Origin: Stenotrophomonas maltophilia
Lineage (GTDB): Bacteria > Pseudomonadota > Gammaproteobacteria > Xanthomonadales > Xanthomonadaceae
Direction: 5' to 3'
NCBI GenBank assembly: GCA_900113425.1
Contig: FOZF01000001.1
Coordinates: 1,695,283-1,759,282, forward strand
DNA length: 64,000 nt
Part shown: in pieces, positions 45,536 through 55,305 of the stretch
Layout: each line of letters opens with the position of its first letter
Position numbering within the stretch: the first letter of the stretch is position 1
Position numbers and translations under genes: made by a program
The notes under the pieces: model-generated
The model's database searches: none
Seen by the model: only the letters and a program-made list of their open reading frames with translations
Told to the model about the DNA's origin: nothing

Positions 45536-45655
45536 TTGAGTATCACCCACGGTACGTGGATCTACAATCTTGCCAGACCCACATCGAAGTACCTACGTGG
45601 GTTCCCCTTTCCTCTCCCTGTACTTCCACCTTCTGACAGGGGGGAATGTATCTTC

Positions 45656-45796
45656 ATGCTCAATTGGAGCTTCATGATCGAGGCGCTTACACAGGGCTTG
45701 AGGCATTTCAGAATGGCTCATAAGCGCTCGAGAATAGACAGTCCAAGTGGCTTAAGAAGGGAGGCACGTTCCTTGCCAGATGAGCTATCGGCTTGA
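45656..45796 (+). CDS. Possible 46-aa leader or small gene
   Basis: A short frame starting MLNWSFMIEALTQGLRHF that overlaps the next start as TTGA, hinting at coupling. It is weakly supported and could be a shadow. Confidence 0.3.
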   Translation: MLNWSFMIEALTQGLRHFRMAHKRSRIDSPSGLRREARSLPDELSA

Positions 45797-46014
45797 ACAA
45801 AGCGATCCTTCAGTTTCACGACCTGCAGGAACTCTGCCAGCCAGGCAAGAGGCCTAGGCTTGCCACTGTGGTCCGATGGGCCGACGGATGCGGCATCCGC
45901 TTCCTGTACGACGGAAGCGGCGGGATCTGGACAACTATGGACGCGCTCAATGAAGCGCTCGGCCTAGCCTCATCAACGCCACATCTCGATCTTTACGACC
46001 CAAATGATTTCTGA
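45793..46014 (+). CDS. DUF4224-like small protein
   Basis: A 73-aa protein with the pattern of DUF4224 (FHDLQELCQPGKRPRLA, RWADGCGIRFLYDG, then an ordered short end). DUF4224 proteins are typically found at integrase ends of phage-like elements. The start is TTG at 45793, overlapping the upstream frame. Assignment is moderate. Confidence 0.5.
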   Translation: MNKAILQFHDLQELCQPGKRPRLATVVRWADGCGIRFLYDGSGGIWTTMDALNEALGLASSTPHLDLYDPNDF

Positions 46015-46601
46015 GTCTGAGTAGGCGACGGTCATTGCCTACCACCGCCCGTCGCTGGCGGGCTTGTCTTTAGTGAACTCAGCGTTGCACCGCCTTGGCG
46101 GTTCGCTATGCCGGCCACGCCTCGCCGATCACGTCCAGCGCAGATATCAGGAATAGCAGGGCGATCACCGCGCCTGCTGCGATGTCCGGCCAGCCGCTTC
46201 CGGTCAGCGCCACATCACCGGCAGCCACTAGCACACCGATGTTGGCGGCGACATCATTGCGGGAACACTCGAAGGTGCTTTTCGTGTTGATGTTGAGCGT
46301 GCGGAACCGCCACAACAGGGCCCGGCGCACCTGATTGGCCACCAGCGCGATCGCTCCGAACCCCAGCATCAAGCCGCAGGAAGGGTTTGTGGTGAATGGT
46401 GGGGGAGAGGCTGAAGTTCTAGGGCATGGCCCAACGCGGAAGGGAGATGTCCGCTTCAGGTCACGGGCAGACACACGACGACGCTGCGCGGAAGGGCTAT
46501 AGAACGGTTCTTCAGGGCTGCTGAACTGCTCCTAGGTGGTTGGGACGCCCAGCAGGTGAATGCCTTCGGTAGAGTCGCATGTCACCTACTCTAGTCCGAC
46601 G
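46015..46601. other. Intergenic stretch with a decayed cation-efflux fragment
   Basis: Apart from the pseudogene at 46106-46375 I see no convincing gene here. Confidence 0.4.
46106..46375 (-). pseudogene. Truncated cation diffusion facilitator (CDF) fragment
   Basis: The translated stretch contains LWRFRTLNINTKSTFECSRNDV and ALTGSGWPDI, typical of CzcD/CDF-family metal exporters (transmembrane helices 3 to 5 region, with the Asp-containing helix). The rest of the protein is missing at both ends. It is likely a leftover from a metal-resistance transfer. Confidence 0.7.
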
Positions 46602-46853
46602 TCAACCTGCCTGGGGCGCCGACAGCCAATAAACGCGGCACCCCCCGTGGAGGTCCTCCACCCGAATCTTCCGCGAGGTGGCCTCCAGCAACTGCTCTAG
46701 CGGTGTCTCCGCTCGTCCCGCTGCACTCCAGGTCACCTGCCCGGTGAGCGCTGCCAAGTACGCAGATGCAGCAGTCACCCTTGGCTCTTCCTTTTGGCGT
46801 TCTTTGGACAGCGCGCGCAAGCGCGCAGTGTGTGTTCTTACTCTCTTTGACAT
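46602..46853 (-). CDS. Hypothetical protein, 83 aa
   Basis: A basic N-terminus and a helical C-terminus (LEQLLEATSRKIRVEDL). The start at 46853 is chosen so that the upstream repeats are not translated; the longer frame from 46913 would read the repeats as IKV-rich residues. It lies downstream of the Rep-like gene and its iterons. Confidence 0.4.
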   Translation of the reverse strand: MSKRVRTHTARLRALSKERQKEEPRVTAASAYLAALTGQVTWSAAGRAETPLEQLLEATSRKIRVEDLHGGCRVYWLSAPQAG

Positions 46854-46854
46854 C

Positions 46855-46897
46855 ACCTTGATCCCTACCTTGATCAAAACCTTGATAAAGCCTTGAT
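46855..46897. repeat. Four iteron-like direct repeats
   Basis: ACCTTGAT occurs at 46855, 46867 and 46879, and GCCTTGAT at 46890, i.e. spaced 12, 12 and 11 bp. This periodicity of about one helical turn is that of protein-binding iterons or operators. It lies directly next to the 3' end of a possible replication initiator. Confidence 0.65.
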
Positions 46898-46913
46898 GTC
46901 TTCCCAAGGCCAA

Positions 46914-47918
46914 CTACGCCGCTGCAGCTTTGGCCTCGGAAATTGACTCGTAGCCCTCCGCAAACCGGGAACAAGTGTCCTGATAGTCTGCCCACCAAGC
47001 GGAGGTCAGACGCGTATGGGGTCGGTAGCGGAGCCGTGCTATCCCAAACATCGTCACTTCAAGCAGGTGAGCGGGGGCAGGAACCAGCCAGCCTCTTCTG
47101 TCACTTGTTTCAAGCCACTCCTTCTGAGCGGTGGTCAGCAGATCATTGGCGGCAGTTACGCACGCCCTATAGAGCTTCTTCTCTATGTCAATTCCATTCC
47201 AAGCGAGCGGGTGGATCGGCTCACCCTTCGGACCTTCGAAAAGATACGGAACCCACTCAACGAGCCCGAGGCTCTCCAGGATCCCGAATCGCTGAAAGAA
47301 CTTCTGGCCTGGGGAGTCAACGCCCTTCAGCCTGTGAGGGTCGGTGACGGCGCTCCCCCAGTGAAGATAGGTGTTATCGACCTCGTACAGCCAAACCACA
47401 TGGGCACCGCGCTGACCAATCTTCTCCCGCTTGAAGACTTTCTCGGTTACCTTGCGGGAAATGCCCCCATCCTCTCGCAGGTTCTGCTGGGCATATAGCT
47501 CAACGAAAAGACGAAGGACCATGGGGTCTTGGGTCTGCCGAATTTTGGTCACTGGCGGGATCTCGGATTCGACGCCATCAACGACCGCGTTTGGAAGCCA
47601 GATATCGTCGCCTTGGCGCTGGATCTTGTACTTCGGCTTCTTGGAGGGCTCGGACAGAACCACCCCTTGTTTGACGAGCGAAGCCACGGCGTCTCGCGCC
47701 GTAGTCCAACGTACACCCAGCCTTTTCGAAGCCGCCTCAGCGCTCCACTTGGTGGTGACATTGTCTCCGCCCGTCCCTCGAGCCAGAACAAGAAACGCAG
47801 CTCCCTCGTTGATACCGAGAGAGCATGCCTTCAGAAAGCTGTCGCGACCTACAGCAAAGAATCCCTTAGTTGCAGCCATTGATAGATCGCCCCTATTCAA
47901 CTTCGCTATTTTCATCAT
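46914..47918 (-). CDS. Possible replication initiator (winged-helix protein)
   Basis: A 334-aa protein. Its N-terminal ~80 residues form a helix-turn-helix/winged-helix pattern (TKGFFAVGRDSFLKACSLG, ASKRLGVRWTTARDAVASLVKQG). The remaining two thirds have helical segments with conserved aromatic residues. I do not recognise the family by name. Iteron-like repeats begin 17 bp after the stop, which is the main reason to suspect a Rep protein. The start could also be ATG 47879, which has AGGGG 10 nt upstream. Alternative: a transcription regulator of the element. Confidence 0.55.
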   Translation of the reverse strand: MMKIAKLNRGDLSMAATKGFFAVGRDSFLKACSLGINEGAAFLVLARGTGGDNVTTKWSAEAASKRLGVRWTTARDAVASLVKQGVVLSEPSKKPKYKIQRQGDDIWLPNAVVDGVESEIPPVTKIRQTQDPMVLRLFVELYAQQNLREDGGISRKVTEKVFKREKIGQRGAHVVWLYEVDNTYLHWGSAVTDPHRLKGVDSPGQKFFQRFGILESLGLVEWVPYLFEGPKGEPIHPLAWNGIDIEKKLYRACVTAANDLLTTAQKEWLETSDRRGWLVPAPAHLLEVTMFGIARLRYRPHTRLTSAWWADYQDTCSRFAEGYESISEAKAAAA

Positions 47919-47968
47919 TCTGGGCTGTCATCCTCGCTCCAAACAAGTGCTGCACCGTACCGGCCAAG

Positions 47969-48220
47969 CTAGTTGATGGGGTCAGCCCGATAGGAATAGT
48001 GGCTATCCACCATGACCATAGCGAACCGGCCCACGAAGGCCACGACAAGTCCGCAGGTACACGCCTCACCAACCTCCCCAGGGCACCCGTCCTCATGCAG
48101 GAGGTAGTGCCAGTTGATCTTCCCGATCAGGTCCTTGGCCAGGCCGGCGCGGGTGATTAGGTCTACGTAGTCCACCTCCCCCTCTGCCGAAAGGACTTGG
48201 AGGGCATCACAAAGCAACAT
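47969..48220 (-). CDS. Small hypothetical protein, 83 aa
   Basis: The start at 48220 follows AGGAG 7 nt upstream. The protein has LLCDALQVLSAEGEVDYVDLITRAG and a Cys-containing middle (CPGEVGEACTCGL). It belongs to the same minus-strand gene block as its neighbours. Family unknown. Confidence 0.55.
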   Translation of the reverse strand: MLLCDALQVLSAEGEVDYVDLITRAGLAKDLIGKINWHYLLHEDGCPGEVGEACTCGLVVAFVGRFAMVMVDSHYSYRADPIN

Positions 48221-48513
48221 GGAACCGCTCCTGTTAGGGACTCCAGAAACTGGAGGTAGGGCCGACCTAGTCCGTTCCGCTCGCATCGCGCGCCCGCGTA
48301 AAGGCGTAGGAAAACTCCGAAGACCCGACCGGCCGGCCTCGCGCGCGTGCGCGTACTGGCCTCTAAACTCCGGGGGGGGGGGCGCGGTCGGCGGGCTCGC
48401 GCGCGTAGAGGTGTCCATTAATTCCAGCGCCCTCGACGATGGACCGATCCCGGCCCTATAACTCATTGATTTCCAAGCACTGCACAGAATTGTGCCGCGT
48501 GAGGACTCCTGGG
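48221..48513. other. Non-coding stretch with G11 tract and CG-alternating run
   Basis: An eleven-G run occurs at 48372-48382 and an alternating CG-rich run near 48338-48357, in a region lacking a convincing gene. It could affect replication, transcription or strand pairing. Confidence 0.5.
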
Positions 48514-48705
48514 TTAAGACCTGACTTCCCGGAGCACAGCGGCCAGTTGACGGAGCGCCTTCCGCTCCCCGCCCTTCCAGGCGTTCCTAGCCGCCTTGGC
48601 TTTTCCTTCGACGCTTCGCGGGCCGGTCGCCTGCTCCCACGGTCGCCAGTTCTGGATTGCCTGCGCCTGCCGCCGGCGCCGCTCTGGGGTCCAGCCATTG
48701 CCCAT
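48514..48705 (-). CDS. Small conserved basic protein, 63 aa
   Basis: A protein starting MGNGWTPERRRRQAQAIQ with WRPWEQATGPRS and GKAKAARNAWKGG. This pattern (WTPER, ATGPRS, GKA) recurs widely as a small hypothetical protein of proteobacterial mobile elements; function is unknown. It overlaps the 3' end of the upstream gene by 119 bp in another frame. Confidence 0.6.
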   Translation of the reverse strand: MGNGWTPERRRRQAQAIQNWRPWEQATGPRSVEGKAKAARNAWKGGERKALRQLAAVLREVRS

Positions 48706-49174
48706 CAGATCTCCTCCAATAGTTCGTTCGGCCAGCCCTCTCAGCCGCTGCTTCCGTGGCTAGTCTGTCTCTCTCCAGGACAGACCTAGGAAACGCGAGT
48801 GGGAGCATCCGGTCCGTATCCGAGATAGCGGTCGCGTACCAATGCACGCCATGTCGGTAGTGATACAGCGGCTCCTTGAAGAGGTCTGGCCATCCAAGCT
48901 CAAACGGTTCTTCATCCAGCGGATGCCAACCTAGCTCCCTGCCACGAGTGAGGAGCCTGGCTGCAGAAACGGACTCAACAATCACTTCACCGCGCTCACC
49001 GTGATAGCAAAGCCGGAACTTGTGGTCGATTCGAGCAGCGAGCCAGTCTATGCTGCAGAGCTGATGTCCGATCAAAGTTCGGATCGGTACGCCAGCTTCA
49101 AGCAGCGCCTCAATACGGACTTCGAGTACATCCTTTTCCTGACCCGCCGTCGCTACAGTCGAGCTGAGCATCAC
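48587..49174 (-). CDS. Hypothetical protein, 195 aa
   Basis: A mixed alpha/beta protein with an Arg/Trp-rich stretch (GWPDLFKEPLYHYRHGVHWYATAI). Its last ~40 residues overlap the next gene and look like read-through. The start overlaps the upstream gene by 4 bp (ATGA), so it is translated in a chain. Family not recognised. Confidence 0.55.
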   Translation of the reverse strand: MMLSSTVATAGQEKDVLEVRIEALLEAGVPIRTLIGHQLCSIDWLAARIDHKFRLCYHGERGEVIVESVSAARLLTRGRELGWHPLDEEPFELGWPDLFKEPLYHYRHGVHWYATAISDTDRMLPLAFPRSVLERDRLATEAAAERAGRTNYWRRSDGQWLDPRAAPAAGAGNPELATVGAGDRPAKRRRKSQGG

Positions 49175-49401
49175 AGCACCTCCTGCATCGCGTTTCCTGC
49201 AGTAGAAGCCCGCTCGCGGATCATGCTGATGGCAGCAGCTATCGGAGCCGGGAAATCTGCCTCGAACATCGACTGCTCGTTGAAGAGCAGTTGGCAGATT
49301 CCCTCAATGTCACCCATGGCAAGGCTTGCTGAGTTCAGTGCCTGGAAAAGGGCATCTTCCCTGCTCAGGGCCGTCGACTCGCCTTGATTGCGCTTAGCCA
49401 T
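49171..49401 (-). CDS. Hypothetical protein, 76 aa
   Basis: A helical protein starting MAKRNQGESTALSREDALFQ. Start 49401 overlaps the previous gene by 8 bp, and the stop overlaps the next start by 4 bp. Family unknown. Confidence 0.55.
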   Translation of the reverse strand: MAKRNQGESTALSREDALFQALNSASLAMGDIEGICQLLFNEQSMFEADFPAPIAAAISMIRERASTAGNAMQEVL

Positions 49402-49603
49402 TGGCGCGCTCCCAAAATTCGAGGGCCAACGCGGCAGCAAAAAGTGCGAGGCAGCCCCGGTAGGTATTGAGGTCATCGTTGGCGCTGAGCCAACTGTGGC
49501 AAGCGCGGACGATCCTGCTGCTGGCCAGTACGGCCGAAAGTGCGGGCCGGATTTCGGCCGAGCGCGCCCGTTCAGGCGCAACAAGTACAATGCTGCAATC
49601 CAT
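49394..49603 (-). CDS. Hypothetical protein, 69 aa
   Basis: A helical, Ala/Leu-rich protein (ACHSWLSANDDLNTYRGC, FAAALALEFWERANG) at the head of the block. Not recognised. It may be the first gene of a small-gene operon. Confidence 0.5.
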   Translation of the reverse strand: MDCSIVLVAPERARSAEIRPALSAVLASSRIVRACHSWLSANDDLNTYRGCLALFAAALALEFWERANG

Positions 49604-49726
49604 GATCGACTCTCCAATAGTCGGTTGTGGTAGGCCGAGCTAGGGGTTCCCGCCCCTTTCTCGGCCGCTTTGTTTACGCGGCTGTGCTTCTTTGTCCGGC
49701 CCTCCTTAAAGGCCTATCTCCGGTGG

Positions 49727-50941
49727 TTAGGCGCGCTTGGCTTTGAAGGCCAGCACGTTCGGTTCTGCAACGCGCAGCTGGTCGAGATAGTCAGACCAGG
49801 CCTGCATCATCTTCCGGCGTTCCGGCAGGTGGGTTGCCCGGTTGTAGGCCCGCCCAAGCGGATCCTTTACGGCATGCGCCAACTGATGCTCGATGTAGTC
49901 CGGGCGATAACCAAGCACTTCGTCCAGCACGGTTCTTGCCATCGCTCGGAAGCCATGGCCCACCATCGTGTCTGAGTCGAATCCAAGGTTTCGCAGCGCC
50001 GCGTTCAGCGTGTTCTCGCTCATAGGTTTTTGGGCACTACGGACACCCGGAAACACGAACTCGCTGCGTTTGGTGTAGGGATACAGGTCCCTCAGCACTG
50101 CGAGGGCTTGGCTCGAGAGCGGAACGATGTGCGGAGTCTTGGTCTTGCTGGTGACGTAGCGCCACTCTGCTGCATCAAGGTCGATGTCAGCCCACTTCGC
50201 CTGCCTAAGCTCACCCGGGCGGACAAACACCATCGGGGCTAGCTTTAGAGCTGCTTGCGTGACCAGCGCTCCTTGGTAGCCCCACAGCGCGCGCAGGAGG
50301 CCGCTTATAACGGCGGGATCGGTCACGCTGGCGAAGTGCTTGGTCTGAGGCTGTTCGAGCGCTCCTGTGAGGTCCTGAGCGGGATTACGGTCAGCACGAC
50401 CCGTAGCGATGGCGTAGCGGAAGACCCGCCCAGCATGAGCCCGGGCGCGATGCGCGGTTTCTACGACACCGCGCTGTTCCAACTTCCGCAGTGCAGCCAG
50501 TAGCAAGGGGGCCGTGATGTCCCCGATGGGCAAGTCCGCGAGCCCAGCAAGGTCCTTCTCGATCAGACGACGCTCACGCACGACCGATCCAGGAGAAAGG
50601 CCTTCCTTCGTCCGCTTGGCGAGCAACTCCAAGCCGATGGCTCCGAAGGTGTTTGCGGCCCGCTCTCCTTGCACAGCCTTCTCGACCCTCGCCACCTGAG
50701 CGGGATTGGCTCCGCCGCGCAGCAGCGAGCGCAGACGGTCGCGCTCGACGCGGGCAGCCTGCAGCGTCATTGAGGGGTACTCATCAAGCGTGACGATGCT
50801 GGCCTTTCCCAGGTAGCGATAGCGGTAGCGCCACACCTTGGCTCCCGAGGGGCGGACTTCAATGCACAAGCCGTTGGCATCAGCCACACGGAAGGGGCTG
50901 GCCTTCGGCTTGAGCGAGCGCAACTTAGTGTCGGTCAGCAT
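49727..50941 (-). CDS. Tyrosine integrase next to the tRNA (P4-like)
   Basis: A 404-aa integrase. The N-terminal arm domain (DUF4102-like) reads KLRSLKPKASPFRVADANGL. The catalytic residues are Arg in FVRPGELRQAKW, HxxR in GHGFRAMARTV, His in QLAHAVKDP and the nucleophile Tyr in GRAYNRATH. Start 50941 begins the arm domain. It lies 177 bp from the tRNA whose 3' end is the integration target, and a remnant of a close relative lies at 34687-34950. Confidence 0.93.
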   Translation of the reverse strand: MLTDTKLRSLKPKASPFRVADANGLCIEVRPSGAKVWRYRYRYLGKASIVTLDEYPSMTLQAARVERDRLRSLLRGGANPAQVARVEKAVQGERAANTFGAIGLELLAKRTKEGLSPGSVVRERRLIEKDLAGLADLPIGDITAPLLLAALRKLEQRGVVETAHRARAHAGRVFRYAIATGRADRNPAQDLTGALEQPQTKHFASVTDPAVISGLLRALWGYQGALVTQAALKLAPMVFVRPGELRQAKWADIDLDAAEWRYVTSKTKTPHIVPLSSQALAVLRDLYPYTKRSEFVFPGVRSAQKPMSENTLNAALRNLGFDSDTMVGHGFRAMARTVLDEVLGYRPDYIEHQLAHAVKDPLGRAYNRATHLPERRKMMQAWSDYLDQLRVAEPNVLAFKAKRA

Positions 50942-51113
50942 GTGAGTCGAGCGCCTGTGAGTCGGCCAAGGACGTGTAGCCCGCTGACACACAGCCTGAC
51001 TCACTTATTTTGTGGATGCAAGTGGATGCCGCTGGACGGCTATGGACGCCTCGCAGGGCTTAAATCAAGCAACTCAAGGGCTTTGCGGACGTCTCTGGAC
51101 TTCACTGGACGTC

Positions 51114-51132
51114 AATGTGGTGGGCCCACCAG
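51114..51132. repeat. Right attachment-site-like sequence at tRNA end
   Basis: AATGTGGTGGGCCCACCAG includes the CCA and acceptor end of the tRNA and is repeated at 34976-34993 with one base lost. It is the likely attR or attB of the island. Confidence 0.65.
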
Positions 51133-51193
51133 GATTCGAACCTGGAACCAAAGGATTATGAGTCCTCTGCTCTAACCGTTGAGCTATAGGCCC
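51118..51193 (-). tRNA. tRNA with CAU anticodon, likely Ile2 (lysidine type)
   Basis: A 76-nt tRNA with encoded CCA. The acceptor stem GGGCCTA pairs with TGGGCCC, the T arm is GGTTCGAATCC, and the loop is CTCATAA. The short D loop and TGG-type variable region resemble tRNA-Ile2 more than elongator Met, so Ile is preferred. Elongator Met remains possible. Confidence 0.85.
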
Positions 51194-51258
51194 GTGCAAC
51201 GGGAAAGTGTAGTTGAGTCAGGCCTTCTCTCGCCACCGACCGGCCACAGAAGCGTGCC

Positions 51259-52659
51259 TCAGCCGAAACGATTCCCCATGGTCCGGACCCGAACTGCATT
51301 CTGTCCGGCCACCTCCAGCAGCACCTTGGACCGCAACAGGCCCGACGCTGCAACCCGCTCCCAGAAATCTACCGCCAGCGGAGCCGCCCAGTGCAGGTGA
51401 TCCAACTGGCCTGCGCGCCGTGGTGCGACCGGGGGAAGCGGCGTTGTCGCCCGCAGAACGCCGGTTCGCGAGGGGGCCAGGGACATCGGTAGCATGTCGT
51501 AGGCAGGGGCAAGCGGCAACGCCCCCCGATCCAGCAGATGGAAGCCGACGTTGCCCTGATGCATATCGGTATTGCCGATCAATTGCCCAAAGGCGTGCAG
51601 CCGCGACAGGGCGGTTGCGGTCTCCTGATGGATCCACCGCTGCGCCAGCAACTGCTCACCCGCCTGCCCCCAATCCATGGTTACGTCACCCACGTAAGCC
51701 GAGGACAGGGCCAGCAGCGACACAAATCCACGCCGTCCCAGTGTGTCCGGCGAGCGGTCAAACCGCTTCACCTCCAGGAAGGTGTGGCTGTCGGTCTGGA
51801 TGAGCGACGATTCTGCTGCAGACACACCCGCCTCGCGCAGAACCGCAAGCGCCAGATGCTCGCAGACCAACAGGTCTGCCCACCGCTCGGCAGCCTCCCC
51901 CGCGCCCGGTAGAGCGAACTTCACCAGCGCAGCATAGCGGCCGCCATCGTGCTCGACCGTCGCGGTGAACTTGGGCTGTTCGCCGCCGGGCGAGGAGCCG
52001 ACGTCTTCGCCTTCCAGCGCAGCAGTAGCCCATTCGGGATAGCGCTGCTGCCGATCCTCGCTGCGCACGCGGTCCGGCGGTGTGTCCATCGTCGCAAGAG
52101 CAGACGCAACCGCGTCCCCGCCCAGCAGCAGATCGCCGACGTCGGTGCCACCTGCGCGCGCCAGCGCCAGAAGAGTGTCGCCAAGCTGCCAGCGGTTGAT
52201 GTCCTCAGGGAGGCCAAGCTCACGTCCGCGTCGGTGGGCGAACGTTCTTCCCAGGAATCCCTGTGGCCTCAGGTCATCCAGATACCAGGGCAGGCCCGGG
52301 AAGTGACCCATGATGTCGCCCTCGGGCGGGCGGACAAGATTCGGACGATCCCCTTGCGTCTGAACGTAGAAGGTGTCGCCGCTCAGTGCCACGACCTGCC
52401 CCAGCTCTTCCAGACGTCCATCTTCGCGCATGCGAAAGAGAGGCCATTCGCTGCCAGCGGGGGTGTCCTGGCGCTGGGCGTAGGCAGTGGCCCGGGTGCG
52501 GCCCAGCCGCACGACCGCGCCTCCCGCGTCGGCGACCAGCCGCCCCAGGGTCGGGCGAGTGATCCCAAGGCCCGCCAGAAGATCGGCCGCCGGCACCACC
52601 TGCCCGGGGGGCAGGCGCTCCAGCAGGTCTCTGACCAGGTGAGTGCGGGGACGGGCCAT
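51259..52659 (-). CDS. yjjJ: HipA-family toxin YjjJ
   Basis: A 466-aa protein. The first ~90 residues carry a DNA-binding winged helix (ITRPTLGRLVADAGG). The rest is HipA-like kinase fold with QPKFTATV, the catalytic loop GNTDMHQGNVGF and APAYDMLPM. Unlike canonical hipBA, there is no separate antitoxin gene; the DNA-binding domain is fused. Perfect 17-bp repeats sit upstream, which would suit autoregulation. The start ATG 52659 gives the full winged helix. Confidence 0.9.
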   Translation of the reverse strand: MARPRTHLVRDLLERLPPGQVVPAADLLAGLGITRPTLGRLVADAGGAVVRLGRTRATAYAQRQDTPAGSEWPLFRMREDGRLEELGQVVALSGDTFYVQTQGDRPNLVRPPEGDIMGHFPGLPWYLDDLRPQGFLGRTFAHRRGRELGLPEDINRWQLGDTLLALARAGGTDVGDLLLGGDAVASALATMDTPPDRVRSEDRQQRYPEWATAALEGEDVGSSPGGEQPKFTATVEHDGGRYAALVKFALPGAGEAAERWADLLVCEHLALAVLREAGVSAAESSLIQTDSHTFLEVKRFDRSPDTLGRRGFVSLLALSSAYVGDVTMDWGQAGEQLLAQRWIHQETATALSRLHAFGQLIGNTDMHQGNVGFHLLDRGALPLAPAYDMLPMSLAPSRTGVLRATTPLPPVAPRRAGQLDHLHWAAPLAVDFWERVAASGLLRSKVLLEVAGQNAVRVRTMGNRFG

Positions 52660-52671
52660 GCACCGATATCG

Positions 52672-52688
52672 TTACGAATTAATTTACG
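52672..52688. repeat. 17-bp operator-like repeat, proximal copy
   Basis: TTACGAATTAATTTACG, 13 bp upstream of the yjjJ start. Identical copy at 52783-52799. Confidence 0.65.
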
Positions 52689-52782
52689 TATTCTTGCCAC
52701 ATGATGAGGCGATGCGCAAGGTACCGGTCAAAGCAACCCATTGATTGCCATAGGTTCTCGCAGTTTAACCACCCGAATTAAA

Positions 52783-52799
52783 TTACGAATTAATTTACG
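52783..52799. repeat. 17-bp operator-like repeat, distal copy
   Basis: Identical to the proximal copy, 111 bp away. A related CGAATTAAATTACG overlaps its left side (52774-52787). Lies just downstream of the rpoD terminator. Confidence 0.65.
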
Positions 52800-52810
52800 A
52801 AACAAAAAGA

Positions 52811-52834
52811 AAAACCCCGCCGAAGCGGGGTTTT
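52811..52834 (-). terminator. rpoD rho-independent terminator
   Basis: On the minus strand: AAAACCCCGCTTCGGCGGGG then TTTT and more T. A strong stem with a UUCG-like loop and a U-tract, placed 25 bp after the rpoD stop. Confidence 0.9.
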
Positions 52835-52859
52835 CCAGTTCACGACACAACCGCTGGGA

Positions 52860-54710
<1,851 letters not shown>

Positions 54711-54802
54711 GTAGTGCTCGCGCCACCGGCTGGGTAGGAAATAGGGAACGTAGCATTATACCAGCCCGGGGCCCCGCCTGCCGGGCGGTGGTCCCGGCGG
54801 CT

Positions 54803-55243
54803 TCAGGGCCTGAGAAGGAAGGTCACGGGACCATCATTGACCAGGCTGACGATCATATGGGCACCAAAGCGGCCCGTTTCCACCCCTGGCGCGTGATTTT
54901 CACGGCAGATGTCGACAAATCGATTGAACCCGCGTTCAGCCTCGTCCGGCGGTGCCGCAGTGGTGAAGCTGGGGCGCATGCCCGACCGGGTGTCGGCGGC
55001 CAGGGTGAACTGGCTGACCAGCAGCAGGCCGCCGCCGGTATCGCGCAGCGACCGGTTCATCTTCCCGGCTTCATCGGCAAACACCCGGTAGCCGAGCAGG
55101 CGCTCGGCCATGCGCTGCAGCTGCGGCTCGGTGTCGCCCGGCTCCATCCCCACCAGGGCCAGCAGGCCAGGGCCGATCTGGCCGACGGCCTCGCCATCGA
55201 CGTGGACGGCGGCCTGGCTGACGCGTTGGATCAGGACGAGCAT
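54803..55243 (-). CDS. dtd: D-aminoacyl-tRNA deacylase
   Basis: A 146-aa cytoplasmic deacylase that removes D-amino acids from tRNA. It has the SQFTLAAD and NDGPVTFLL motifs, the GP turn of the active site. It lies 93 bp downstream of rpoD's start side, on the same strand, and is divergent from the acyltransferase gene. Confidence 0.93.
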   Translation of the reverse strand: MLVLIQRVSQAAVHVDGEAVGQIGPGLLALVGMEPGDTEPQLQRMAERLLGYRVFADEAGKMNRSLRDTGGGLLLVSQFTLAADTRSGMRPSFTTAAPPDEAERGFNRFVDICRENHAPGVETGRFGAHMIVSLVNDGPVTFLLRP

Positions 55244-55305
55244 CTGTGGGTTTCCGGTCAGGGGGGCCGGCCACGATAGCAGCGCCCTTGGCTAAACTTG
55301 CGTGG

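Noticed and set aside
46855..46897. A CRISPR array
   Set aside because: Repeat units are about 8 bp with 3-4 bp between; no 25-35 bp repeat-spacer structure exists here or elsewhere in the window.
46602..46913. A 103-aa gene starting at 46913 with IKV repeats at its N-terminus
   Set aside because: The repeats have regular DNA spacing and better fit a binding site; the ATG at 46853 is equally good. The choice stays uncertain.
49171..49617. A 148-aa gene beginning at 49617
   Set aside because: The N-terminal half overlaps the better-supported 69-aa frame; the ATG at 49401 gives a neat 8-bp overlap.
34976..51132. A conjugative element
   Set aside because: I see no relaxase, coupling protein or type IV secretion gene between the att-like repeats, so self-transfer is not supported.
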